A stretch of DNA of 64,000 bases from Dipodascopsis uninucleata var. uninucleata (lineage: Eukaryota > Ascomycota > Lipomycetes > Lipomycetales > Lipomycetaceae), in contig JAJLTO010000012.1 in the NCBI GenBank assembly GCA_030568195.1, forward strand, positions 470,381 through 534,380, given 5' to 3'. The notes under the pieces are model-generated. The model was not told the origin of the DNA and made no database searches. It worked only from the letters and a program-made list of their open reading frames with translations. Of the stretch, positions 23,111 to 35,244 are shown in pieces (the stretch's first letter is position 1; every line of letters begins with the position of its first letter). A program made the position numbers and the translations under genes.

Positions 23111-24441
23111 ACAAAGACGTACGCTGGTGAAATCGGTACCGAGTGAATTGCGGTTGGCTGTTGTAGCGCTTGTATAATTTACCGACGTGCGCAGCGGCGT
23201 ATAGAGTAATTAAGAGCAAATTGCTATAATATTAAAATACCGCGATATATAAGTGTATTGATAGCAAACAGCTCGGAAATCTCGTTTTATTTCTATTTGC
23301 CTTCTTTCTATAAAATATCCAGTAAAATAGAAGCTGCAATAGAATATAGATCAATTGTGCTGTCTAAATTCTATGTATGAATCTATCTCTGTCTAAGTGA
23401 AGATGCACCAAAACGAATATACAGGATACTATATATGCGTACGAGTGTAACAAATATATCTACATATAAATATATATTCGTATAGAAGTATGGTACTACG
23501 CACGTAAATGGTCTACATCTAGTGCTACTTTCTGTCATTTATTATTCCATTTTATACTTCTCACGATAGGTACTAGGTACTATCTACCACACTATGAGAA
23601 AAGAGGGACTATTATTATCCGAAGGCAAATACAGAAAGCAGTGATTTAGAGGACTGTGTCGTAAATGTCAAACAGAATCACATTTGAAACCTCAATATGA
23701 AACAACGCGTGTATATCATGCTGCGGAAATGGTAAGTTTTCTTATTACGGTCATACAGAAAGACTCTGCGCGCTTGCTCGTAATGAGATACGGAAGAAAG
23801 TTTAACATGCTAAATAGCCACAATGAAGGCTTAAGACGGCTAGCGCCTGAACACTGACTGCAGTGTGATCATAGACTCTATTTCCTATAAGAATAATACG
23901 CACACACGTTGATTACGCATTAGCATATCCGACTAGTATGAGGGATATTTAATATCTGAGGGTATGTAACCCTTTGCATAGCCCCGATGGCCTAGAGCTC
24001 CATTGTGTTATAGTTTCAAACATTTTATCTGCTTGTACCTGTACCTAAATAACAGACCGGGTAATAGCATGACCCTAGTGTTAGAAGAAGGCTCGGCTAA
24101 GATTATATGTCGATATTAAGATAACTCAAGAGGCTAACAGACTACGATGAGCTGGTGACAGGAAGAAGCGAAAGATGATGGATTATAGAAGATTTCAGCG
24201 TAGATATGTGCAGGCATATTGGCATATGGGTGTGTACTTACCTCGGCACTAATTGGATATCAAGAAACTCCTACTATTAGATCGGTAACAGGTAATGACG
24301 GTCACGCTGTATTGGAAGCATTCCCTGCTGCGACTTTGGTTTCAAAGACTGTCAGACGTAGTCAAAAAAGCTTACAGACGTAGAAGATTGAAAAATGTTT
24401 AGTATATCGGCCGACATACCGTACTTGATTTCTGTCATAGA

Positions 24442-24471
24442 AGACGTACAAAGCTTAGACGTACGAAGCTT
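24442..24471. repeat. 15-bp tandem duplication
   Basis: AGACGTACAAAGCTT is followed directly by AGACGTACGAAGCTT, with one mismatch. Confidence 0.9.
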
Positions 24472-24916
24472 AGAGAGAGTAGAGAATAATATAAGGTTTC
24501 AAACAAGCTTTTAGAATGCATAAGATAAATGGTCAATTAAGCAGTGCCTCGGTGTGGCACCGAACGCTACTACTATTTTACATATATTAATCGGGTATAC
24601 TAAGTTTGAGTTTTTGGGTAGCGTTTTATAGCCGTTTTCGATCCGACTGGATAGAGTCGGCGTAGGATCAAATTTTGTTGAGTAAATGAGCTCTAATAAA
24701 CACTAGCATTTTGAATTCATGACATATAGGGTCGAAATCTTTATGGGATCGAAGCTGCAAAAGTTATAAGCTGCATGCTCTTTGGTATCATCATTTACTG
24801 TTTAATCCTCGTAATCAAGCTAGACTGCAAGACGTTGATCTATTTCTCCATTGCTAGGCAGGACAAACTTGGTAGGTAACGTAGCAAGTAACGTGTACAG
24901 CAGTAATAGATAACCT

Positions 24917-24945
24917 ACAATAATTTCTAGGAGAGAAATTATTGT
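24917..24945. repeat. Perfect 12-bp inverted repeat with 5-base loop
   Basis: ACAATAATTTCT (24917-24928) and AGAAATTATTGT (24934-24945) are exact reverse complements around AGGAG. It is remote from any gene, so it is not an obvious terminator. Confidence 0.85.
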
Positions 24946-26251
24946 TACTCATTACTTATCACTTGCAATATAGAGGCTGTTACTACAAGCTAGTATGAGA
25001 ACCTGGGTACGGTGATAAAAAATGATAAGATATAGTGTTATTGTTACCTGAGCTCCTCCTGCAGCCACATGTTTTTATCATTATAGGAGTATAGGGTCTG
25101 CGCCTCTTTCTATTAATTAACTATTTATTCATTTAAATTTTTTATTGCTTGTGTATCTGGGTTATGCTTATATGATGGCTGGCTGCTATTCATATATATT
25201 AATACCGACAATACAGTAAGTAGACTTCAAATTGCCATCGCGAATAATGTGACCTGACAAATTCGTCACTAAGTGTTGACATGTGGTGACTATTCATAAG
25301 TAATTTTGTTCTGTCATCTGAAAGTAAGTAACTCGCTTATACCTCAGATAAGTGCAATAAGAGTAATCTGTTGTCATTCCCCGCTGTCTCTCATACATGC
25401 CATGCTTCTGCCGCTGTTTCATAACCTTTCCCTTGCATTCTGCCTACAGCGGTGTACATGTACAAAACTCTCATCCCACTATTAATCATTTTATCCTATT
25501 GTAGATGTGGGTCAATATGAGCCCCATGTTCTGCGGCGTGTAACGTTTCTTGTTGCGCGTTCTCATTCGTGATTATAACTAGCGCGACATAGCGCGCGTC
25601 AGAGTTCACATTCAATCACTGAAAAGAATACATCTCGAGGCTCAGATTGCTTCGTTACCGATTTAAACCTCAGAAGGAGTTTGGGGCTATTTCACTGGTA
25701 GAAAATAAATCACCCACAGTAGACTTGGAAGCGATAAATAGAGCAATGGGTGGGTCATACATGGCAAGATATGCTGCTTCAATAGTGAGTCAACCGTTTT
25801 GGTAGTTAGCTCTGTTATTGATCTAGCAAATTCGCTCGCAGAGAGCAGTATCTTTAACCAAGATCTCATCAGTATTTTCATACATTTAATGCTACCTTTC
25901 ACACTCATGGTAGATACTGATGCTCTCATGAGATCCAGGCAATCAACAATCGTTGCACCTATGACTACTTGCAGATTCTGACTACGAATGGTGAAGCAAT
26001 ACGTGCTTTCTCTTGCTGTCAAAAGAAGTTTATTGCCTAACTGTGGTTTGTAAATTAAGAGCCCGATGGAAATTTTATTCCCTCCTGAATATAGCTCTTC
26101 TGACTGTGGACATGTATCTATGTCTTGGTAAGATCTTTTTTACAAAGGAGACTGCCAGATTTAAAGAAAAGCAGAATATTCTATACTCATAACACAAACG
26201 TAAATCTCATTATGTATTGTACTATTATCAAGTCATGGCCATATATAAAAT

Positions 26252-28074
26252 TTATTCAGACAGTCCTTTGATCAACTCATAAACGGCATAAGCGCCTGGA
26301 TCTGGAGGTAAAATAGATTTGGATTCTAGACCACCAACGTAGGTCGCGCGACCCAGCTTTGGCTGAAGCTTTCGGGTTCCCTCGGCTGCCTCAAAAGCAG
26401 CGTTACAGGCACTTTGGATATCATAGGTCTGAAGCGCATTAGCATATGGAATCATAACATCCATAACTGTTCGGTCGCCTTGCTTCGCAGGAGTATGTGC
26501 CCTTAAAGAATTTAGAGCAAACAGCGTAGCTTCGCCAAGAATTTGCGTTATAGATTTTGAATTCACTTCATAATTCGCTGCTGAAGCTTTCAGCGCATTA
26601 AAAAATGCTGCAAAGAATATACCAAATACTGCACCGAGAGTACCACCCATCTTATCCTCTGTGATATCTACAATTTTACTGACGACAGCTAAAAGAGAGC
26701 CAGAGTCTGCAACTCCGTTCTCCATTGCCTCAAGTAATGCTCGAGCACCCGCTTCAATTGTTGTTCCGCAATCACCATCACCCATAACTGTATCCCATTC
26801 GGTCAGCTGAGGCTCATTTTCAATAATATTTTGGGCAGCTTTTCGGAGTTTCCTCTTCAACATCTCGGGATCGACAACTAAATCGACTGTATACTCAGGC
26901 TTTTCTGTACTGTCCTCATCTCTCATAGTAATACTTTCTCCAAATGAGAAGGTTTTTGGCCAGCATAGAGCATCAGTATCAGCATCAAAAAATCCTATGA
27001 TGTCGCTTTCAGTCAAGCCAGAGAGTTTGGAAGTATAGGTACAATTGAGCAAGCTGATCGAGAACCCTGGTGCATTCAAAGAAGTCATCAGTGTACCGGC
27101 TACTACTCTAATAGGTGGCATTCCGAAACTGTTCTTAAGTGTATCGATTACGACTTGTGTAATAGCTCTAATCTCAAGGGTGGAGACGCCTCCAAGGTTG
27201 TTGATTACGAGGACAATTTGGTCATTTGTCGGATCAAATGGCAAATATGCTCTATCGAGATCACTAGAATCAATAAGATATCGTAACATCTCCTGGATCA
27301 GAGTGTCGATGGGCGGAATAGGAGAAACGGATCGGGCACCAGGTTCATTGTGGATTCCCATTCCAATTTCACAAGTTTTGTCGTCAAGAGCACCATATGC
27401 AGTCGATCTACCAGGTACGTGACAGTGATCAAGTCCAGCACTAACAGTAACCAAACTTTGGGAAAGAGCATGACCTAGACTCGCAGTAGTCTCAAATGAT
27501 GCACCGGCTGAGGCGCAGGAGCCGAGGATCTTGTCCACTAACAATCTATTTAGCTCTCTATTATTCTCAATAGTTTAAAGATCGTATAGAATATTTACTT
27601 ACTTATGATAGTTCCACACAACCCACGTCTTCCAACCATTCCGCCATTCTTTCGACCGACAGCGACGTCGTCGGCTGCCTTAACGACCTCAACACGATAC
27701 CCTTCAGCCTTCATTTTCTCTGCTGCAAGACCAAAATGAAGCATGTCTCCAGTGTAGTTTGTAACAATGAATATGAATCCCTGGTCACTTGGTACCATTT
27801 TACAAGCGTTCTGAACCTGCTTTGCTGAAGGACTAGCAAAGACATCGCCGCAAACAGCTGCTGCCAGCATACCTTTGCCTACGTAACCAGAATGAGCAGG
27901 CTCATGGCCGGATCCACCTCCACAAAGCACAGAGACTTGGGATTTTGGGTGTGATCTGTCAAATACGACTTTATCAGAAGCGAGTAGACCGAGATTCGCG
28001 TTTGATGCCACTGTTCCGCGTAGAGCACTGTCGACCAAGCCCTCCGGAACTGGATAAAAATGCTTTGTAGCCAT
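26252..28074 (-). CDS. DAK1: Dihydroxyacetone kinase (DhaK-DhaL)
   Basis: Exons 28074-27603 and 27537-26252 join to 585 residues. The 65-nt intron ends at TTGTTAG rather than at the nearer upstream AAATAG; this gives RGLCGTIIMDKILG, which fits the family alignment with no insertion. The N-terminal DhaK domain has GGGSGHEPAHSGYVGKGM and GIHNEPG with His220, the residue that forms the hemiaminal with dihydroxyacetone in the Citrobacter enzyme. The C-terminal DhaL domain has GDGDCGTTIEAGA for the Mg-ATP site, then DKMGGTLG and LGRATYVGG. It phosphorylates dihydroxyacetone to DHAP with ATP, in glycerol or methanol use and in detoxification. The gene name follows the yeast family; a paralogue name cannot be distinguished. 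The start MATKHFYPVP is the first ATG. Confidence 0.95.
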
Positions 28075-28292
28075 TTCGAATTTTCTGCCTAGCACTGGCT
28101 GCTATGTGTTTACCAAGAGGATGAGTAAATCAGCGTTATAGACTATACGAATAATATGAATACAAGAGACTCTTCAAACTACAAGGATTGACTGATGAGA
28201 TAGAATCAGCTGTAGCCTTCTAGTATGCAGAGAAATTGGTTTGACAGTAAAGATTATACATAGTCTTATAGACTTCATCGGCCGCCAGGACG

Positions 28293-28481
28293 TTGCGCTG
28301 TGCTGGAGACGACCCGAGCTGCCAGAGGCGGAAGTATGTCCGGGAGCAGTTCCATTGCAGGTATGTTAATTTCAACTTTTGTATCCATTTCAATATAGAA
28401 CGAAATCACTGTGCATTGAATAGGGCATTAAAATGCCACTATGACCCCGCTAGGCGTCGCGATCTTCCCCGCAAAGTGTAG
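28293..28481 (+). pseudogene. Possible decayed Zn2Cys6 DNA-binding domain fragment
   Basis: A 62-codon open frame contains DDPSCQRRKY, an FHC followed by a sequence that looks like a short intron (GTATGT to ATATAG, 28362-28399), then HCALNRALKCHYDPARRR. The spacing and the CHYDP-plus-basic ending recall the C-X2-C-X6-C-X5-C-X2-C-X6-C zinc cluster and its linker, but several cysteines are missing or displaced, and splicing the apparent intron does not restore one long frame. No regulatory (MHR) domain follows; downstream frames close quickly. The nearest intact relative here is the regulator at 31609, which also has CQRRK. I read it as a relic; a chance resemblance is possible. Confidence 0.35.
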
Positions 28482-30895
28482 TCACCCAGAGATGTTGTCT
28501 GGGGCTCCAGCTTTTTCGGTCTACGCGCACATAACGTAGCTAAGAGAAGGCAGCTTGGCTTCATCATTATCCTATATCTCTTAGTATGATCATTCATAGA
28601 CTACAATAATCCAAGGTGTACGATTCTATATGAAAGCTGCGTCTACCTGTATGTAGTCATTTATTCTCACGTCCTGTTTCCTTATGCTCTTAACGGACTT
28701 TGAGCCGAGTAGTACTGTATTAGGGTTTCCAAGGAAAGGCAAATTTGGCGGCTGTATAGCCGTGCCTCGGAGGAAGTGCGATATGAGGACGGGGAGTCTG
28801 TATTCGCTCAGGCCGATGGAACACGTAAACGTAGAAGACTAGCAAGCAAGAAAAAGCATGTAACGTTTATACATGTCCTGATACAAAATATTCCTGGACA
28901 TGGCCCGATAGTGAACTCGGCGAAAGGGCAGAAAAAAGGACGTCGCATCATTGAATGCGCTGAATAAAGGCAAACAGCGTGCTGAATAAGCTTCGATATG
29001 ACCGTGTAACCATTGGCCAGCTCCTAAGCAAATGGGTTGTTTAGGGTAGCTGCTGCAATAGTAGGTGGAAGCGAGCTGAGCTGTGGGTAAGCGAATAGAA
29101 CGGCCGAGAAATATGATTGGAAGGAAAAATAATAGAGTATAATCATCTTTGATTGTGCACTGCATAGCATAAAACAACACACTGTATAACTCTTTACATA
29201 TTATGGTTCTCGTTAGGCTGTGCTACTATATTCGGGTCCTCTGTGTACATTATGATTCTCCGGTACGCGAGCAGCAGGCAGATACTGCTGAAGACGCCTA
29301 TTATTATGAGAAGTCTCAAGAGAATGAAGCAGCATGCATTTAATAAAGTTGCAAAGGTCATTACTTTATAGTTGAACTTATTTCAGAATATTTCAGTTAT
29401 CATGAAAGCACGCGCTGCTCTACCAAATCAGTCTTGCAACTGCATATCCCTACACACATCATCACATTATTACTGCCTAATGCCAAGGAGTAGAAAACTA
29501 AATATTAGCGTTTAGGTATGCTTATTATTTGCAGCAGACTTTTGGTCAATGACAGGTAATGATATCTATTCTGTTTAGACTATAAACTGTGGACTACTGA
29601 CTCGCAGTGCGATAAGATAGATATCATACCTCCGACCAAAGCTAGTAGAGAGAGTAATTTGACGAGTAGCGATAACTTCATCTCTGAGGAATCCAAATTT
29701 CTCTTTCGTATTCCATCTCTAGAGTTGTAGAGGGACGGTTTGTGCGAACTGCAACAGCTAGAGCAGTGGTGGTCCAGGCCCTCGCTAAAGTGCACGTCGA
29801 GATCAAGTGAGCCGCACATCTGTCAAATTGTAGTATACAACCTTATATTAAATATAGTTTACAAATTAGCTGTCATGGTCTCAAATACGGAAAGTGCTAT
29901 ACGAAAGTGGAAACATGTGACCATAACGCGGGTATAGAAGTCCTTTTGCGGTGAATGGCTATATACCAGATACCGAGAGAAACCTCGCGTCCCGTACAAT
30001 TGCTCAGTTTTGCTCTCAGCGACGGGGAAAGAGGGGCAGCACTGAAGCAAGCACTACTGAAGTTGAACGACTCTCCCAGCTGCTATATACTTTCGCATCG
30101 TATCACCATGCCATCATTGGCCATTTGCGGCAAAATGAGATTAACATGATGTCTGTAATAGAAGTAAATGTGCAGTGTCTGGTACTAGAACGAATAGTGG
30201 ACATATCTATGTGCTAGCATGCTAACACCAGATACATTTCTTGAATGTGAGCTATGGCCTTCTTTTATGTAGGCCCATGCTGTATCTACAGATTAATGGG
30301 TCAGGATAATAGACTGATGTAGCAGAATCCTCAATAGAAGTTCACAATTTCGCTCTATCGAACATAGTTTTGGCCTAGGCTTTTCGGCGCGGTAACTCAA
30401 CTGACAATTAGCACATCAGTCAAGCTTAGGTTTGTCCACATTTTAGTGGCTTGAGCTAGTTAATGCTCCAGCTCTATGCACCCGACAAATTGTCTATATG
30501 GCCATTGGTCGAGTACCTAAAAATCTAGCCAACGATGTCACAGGCATCATGTGTCTCATTGGCCGCTGCTAGTTCACATAAAACACCTTATATATGAGCT
30601 CATGATTACTCCTAGTCTTGTGAAGAGTCAAATGATGTTAGAGAGCCGCAAAATGGACATACAGCTTAAAATTCTCGTTAATATAACTTACATGCGTAAA
30701 AGGCTATTTTATGTACTATATCGTTAGATTACCAATGATGCTAAGGTTGTATTTCTTTAACACGCTGTAAAGCATCGTCATTAATCTCAGTAGTCGCAAG
30801 AGAATCGGCACCTGGGGCGGATCTATGATGAGTTGTAGGGAAATTTAGTTAACAAGCAATCTGTAGGAGCCAAATAGAAAACTAGCTCTCGTGGC

Positions 30896-30913
30896 ATATA
30901 TATATATATATAT
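30896..30913. repeat. (AT)n microsatellite
   Basis: About nine AT dinucleotides in non-coding DNA. Confidence 0.8.
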
Positions 30914-31608
30914 AACTGGCAAAAGAACATTCAGGTGCATTTCCCACTTAATCTTTATTACGTTTTTATAGCCATGTAACCAATGGCTGATCACGTACAT
31001 GTACTGTGAACTCTCCTTTGATGTTGCTTGCAAGCTGACTTCTAAAACTGGCTCGTTCATCAGCTTCAAACAAAGTTATCTTTTAAGTTCCTTCTTTCCA
31101 CTATACTTTCTCTTTTCTGACTTTTTTTGTAAACATGGCTCGTCTGAGGAGGAGCTCCTATTGCGTTATTGGTACAGGAGTAGTAATAACTTCCTGATTT
31201 CCTAACCGAGCTTTTGGAGAAATAGATAGCGAGCTATATCACTTTTTCCGTTGTCAGACACCATCCTTTAAAAGTCCTTATAAATAAACGTACTAGATAG
31301 ATATACTTTATATATAAAGGTACTTGTAAATCATTTATTAAATCCTGATATTCCGCTGTTTTCCCTCTTATTGATCATTATAAAGGCAGTCCCTATCTGC
31401 TAAGATTATAGTAGGAAATTAGACGGCGCGCAGTCGACTAAGTTTTCCCAATCCCATCCATTATTTACCACAATTTTACACAACTGAGCTAATTACTATA
31501 AGTAATTTCGTTATTTGCTCTCCCCTAATACTTCACATCAAACTGACAAACGATTATATATGCGGATTCATGGAAGTTATATCAATTAGATAGCTCAGAT
31601 ACTGTATC

Positions 31609-34453
31609 ATGGCAGAAAATACCGTATCGCCTGTGAATGACTCGCTACCTGTGAGCTCGAGCAGTTCAAAGAAACGAAAACGAGATAAATACGTAGCGGT
31701 GGCCTGGTAAGACAATCGAAATATTACTTTCTGTTTTTTCCTCTTTATAACTTGCTAACAATTCGATTATTGAAACATCGGATTAGCACTGAATGCCAAC
31801 GTCGAAAAGTGAAGGTATGCAAGAGGAAATTGTCCGTCGTCAGAAGCCTGTGTGTTTCTGCGTTGGAGGATGTTGCCACTTGATCATCACAAACTAGTTT
31901 GCTGACGATTTAATTTTTACGATAGTGTAACGGGCTTAATAAATGCGTACGATGTTCTAGAATGAATTTGCACTGTATCTATGACACAGACAGTCGCAAA
32001 AAATCGAAGAATCCGGAACCACATCCTCTGGGTTGGACAGATATGTGAGTTACGGCTAATTTCGCGGAACGACTTGCTTTCAATGTCCGTCAACGAGATT
32101 CATACTAATATGTGACAATAGAAACACACAAGCATTTGGGACTGACAATACAGTAAATAGTACTACTGAAGCTAGTAGCTCAGGAAAACCAACAATACAC
32201 AAATCTTTGGTTAATAATTTGCTCAACAGTGCGGAAAACTCGCCCTCGGCAAAAGAGCCTATGATGGTGAAGATTTCGTCTCCGAGCTCATTTTCTCCTT
32301 CATCCTCTGTTTCCTATACGCCACGATCAATTTTGTCACCATCTGGTGCAACGAATTCTATTGTATCGGATGGCAATGGAGGAGCGAAAGGAACTGGTGA
32401 ATACAACGGGTTTACCTCATCATCCTATCCTTTCAAAGAGGCTAATGTGATATCTAACCGGATGGATAATGACGAATGCAGCAACTCAGATGAGGATGAG
32501 GCTGAAGGTCCAATTTCTTTACACTCATCAGAAAGTATAAGTGAAGAGGGAGCAAAACCAAAGTTCTTGCTTCTTGAGTACGAAGATGCGAAGCATTTAA
32601 TGGAGGTTTACGAAGCTGAGATTAACAGCATGTATCCGATCTTTGAAGTCGGAGAATTGGGTAAATTATACGAGGATTCCTTTAGAATATTTAGTGAGAC
32701 AGGATCAATTGATACTATTGCTACTAATGATATTGATGTGCTCAAGATTTTATTGGCTATAGCTACATGTATTGTGGAAAGCCACATCGATGAAGGAAAG
32801 CAGATGTATGAAGAAGTACTGAAGACAATGGATCGCAAGACTGTCGCTGCAAAGGCTAGCATGTCTACTTTAGTATCATTGTGGCTGATTCATCAGTATC
32901 AGTTTCATTCAGATATGGAGTCTTTAGCTTGTAGAACGATATCGTTCGCAGCTGTTATGGCTCTTGAGCTAGGACTTCATCTTTCAGAGACTTTGGACGA
33001 AATGTTTACTAATGAAGTTGAGCGCGAACAATGCAGAGTGCTTTTTTGGTCTTTGTATATTGTCGACAGACGAATGAGTATCAGCGTTGGTAGACCATAT
33101 ATTTTTCATGACGAGGACATCGACCAGAAGATGCCAAAGTATATTAATATAGGAGGAGAGCTAGGTGAGGAATCTAGATACAGATATATGTATCTAAATT
33201 CAATGATTGACTACAGTCGTATAGTAGGAAAGGTGTGGTATGTTTTATCAAATTTCAAACCGGGAAAGGACATCAGTATAAATATTGCTGATATAGATTA
33301 CATCGAATATCTCATCGGGCAGTGGCAGAACTCATTGTCACTTGAGATGCGTCTACCTCCTCCGAACAGCAGCTATATTCCACCACAAGCTACACCACCA
33401 CTACACTCAAGAAAGCTGCAGACTATCCTCTATTTGCGACGAAATCTGATGTATTTACATATCTTACGACCGATACTGTTTTCGTCTAGAACGATTGCCG
33501 ACAATATGCCTTACGCTATGCGAGCTGTTGATGTTGCCCTTGATTCTATCAAAGAGCTTTCTCGACTCCATTTCGAGACAGATCTCTATAAGTCATGTCA
33601 AATACATTATAACTACTTCCTTGTTTCCGCCTTGGGGGTATTATTTTCAGCTATTATTCACGCTCCAGCTATATTTTCCGCAAAGTGCAAAGCAGAATTT
33701 AATACTGCGCTTTATCTTATCAAGCTCTTGTCGAAGTTTTCTAGAATTGGGCGGCGACTGTGGACATCAGTGAAGCGTATACGTAATGTTGTTGACTCTG
33801 TGGGAGCTTCTAGTCAAGGAGGCCCATTGCTTAAGACTTCTTATGTGAACAATAATGACAATATAGTGCCCGAATCGTCTCATAGAGTTTCAGTGTCATC
33901 AATGAGCGATAACATTGCCTTTTCTGCAGATACAAACCGAACGCCTGATGCTACAGAGAAGCCGAGCTGTACAGCTCTTCTCAGTGCAGATGTCAAACCT
34001 GAACGACACATTAATCTAGATCGTCCAGATGAACAGCCACCAGGCGGTGATAAAAATGGCTCTATTGATGCTGCTCAACTCTCTACTGAAATTTCGCAAC
34101 TATTATACTTAATGGTCGGTGAAAAGGAAACTCCCACAGTTTTGCGCAATCCTATTTCCGACAACAACAATATGTCTAACAACTCTAATGGGCATTCTTA
34201 TGTCCCAAATCAAAATTATGTTGAGCCTTATGGCAAATCTAGGCCTACGAACAATTACGGAATCGAGAAAAAACTGCGTATGAATATTATGCCGGAACCT
34301 CTAGGGCCACTTCTACACAACAGGCATGGCGTTAAAAATGCTTATGGTCCTGAAAATCAAGTACGTGACTGTAGAGGAACTCAAGTTCAAGCAGGTACTG
34401 TTACTCCTTCAGTAGATACAGAACTTTTTAAATTGCTAGAATCTTTGTTTTGA
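31609..34453 (+). CDS. Zn2Cys6 fungal transcription factor
   Basis: Exons 31609-31706, 31787-31814, 31926-32044 and 32122-34453 join to 858 residues; introns are 80, 111 and 77 nt. Exon 2 is a 28-nt micro-exon, and the first zinc-cluster cysteine is split by intron 1. The cluster spans Cys33-Cys59 (C-X2-C-X6-C-X5-C-X2-C-X6-C) after a basic KKRKRDK stretch that could be a nuclear signal. A Ser-rich segment follows, then the fungal_trans domain at roughly residues 200-450, with CRVLFWSLYIVDRRMS and ISVGRPYIFHDEDID. The C-terminal 250 residues are Asn/Ser-rich and probably disordered. The start is the first ATG in frame. It sits 0.8 kb upstream of the CYP504-like gene on the same strand, so it may control that gene and the permease beyond; this is inference. 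No specific orthologue is recognised. Confidence 0.88.
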
Positions 34454-35244
34454 GCCCGCAACTGAAACTAAAGGAGTTAATTTGTACTATAGGCTATCTT
34501 ATGGTTGTATTATGTAAAATATAATGTAAAAAATGCTATTCTAGTGGTTTTGTTATAATTATTTTTTGATTCTTAGTCATATTCCTTTTATTGAAGGATC
34601 TATTCTATCATAGTAGTTATGAACCTTAGGGCATTATTACTTGGGTAAGGGTAATGATAGTTTTGGCCGTCTAATGAGTCGTAGTTAAAAAATGTTAAAT
34701 ACTTTGTTTTATTGACGCCGCATTAGGGGTGTTAATTCGTTTCTCACAACCTTTCCGGGATATCAAGAATCTCGGCAATTTCATTATACTACTATCCATA
34801 AAGCAAGACGGAAAGTGATAGCAAGCTGTAAAATCCGATAAAAATGGCTTGAGTGATTTTAGCACTATTAAGCATGATGTGTATCATGCAAAAAATATCT
34901 TACAACTTGAGTATCTTGTTTGAAAATCGTTCGGCGTCGCCTGATAATATAATTGTACCCGGATTAAGGACGTCAGGAGAGCGGAGCAACAAAAGAGCAT
35001 CAGATCGACATTAAAGCATCGGAATATCAAGTAAAAATATCATGCCATTGGCTGTAGTTCTCAGTTAATCAGGAATATATAAACACTTTCGTATAGTCTG
35101 CAGATTTGTACGGATTGCATAAGTATGATACAGTGCGCAATTGATTATACTGCTTCTTGAAAAAGGACCAATTCAGAAACTGTAAAGAGCATACAGTACG
35201 TATTGTATGTTATAATTATTTAGTAAGCCTCGATAGTAATAGTA
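34454..35244. other. Promoter region of the CYP504-like gene
   Basis: A 0.8-kb gap between two + strand genes. A TATATAAA box is at 35076-35083. I see no other recognisable element. Confidence 0.5.
35076..35083 (+). promoter_or_regulatory. TATA box of the CYP504-like gene
   Basis: TATATAAA about 160 bases before the start codon at 35245. Confidence 0.45.

Larger units (their letters stand above)
21970..26251. other. 4.3-kb gene-free stretch
   Basis: Its left end must hold the SUR1-type promoter and its right end the dihydroxyacetone kinase 3' region. Between about 22100 and 25680 no frame of 60 residues or more is open on either strand, so it is truly non-coding for proteins. It contains a G-run at 23094-23110, a tandem duplication at 24442-24471 and a perfect 12-bp hairpin at 24917-24945. 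The 111-residue frame at 25687-26022 (-) resembles nothing I know. Confidence 0.6.
28075..31608. other. 3.5-kb gene-poor stretch
   Basis: It lies between two divergent genes (kinase and zinc-cluster regulator). A probable zinc-cluster gene relic is at 28293-28481 and an (AT)n run at 30896-30913. TTAGGG cores occur near 28719 and 29041. Remaining open frames (28839-29180, 29951-30217) show no family resemblance. Confidence 0.5.

Noticed and set aside
23980-24050. A tRNA-like stretch (GATGGCCTAGAG followed by GTTTCAAAC)
   Set aside because: It recalls A and B boxes loosely, but no acceptor or T stem can be paired.
24630-24665. A B-box-like GTTTTCGATCC
   Set aside because: There is no A box or cloverleaf around it.
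25687-26022. A 111-codon minus-strand frame downstream of the dihydroxyacetone kinase
   Set aside because: No recognised domain; it lies where the 3' region of the kinase gene should be.
27538-27550. Acceptor at AAATAG (27545) for the dihydroxyacetone kinase intron
   Set aside because: With the GTAAGT donor it gives an immediate stop; the acceptor seven bases further on restores the family alignment exactly.
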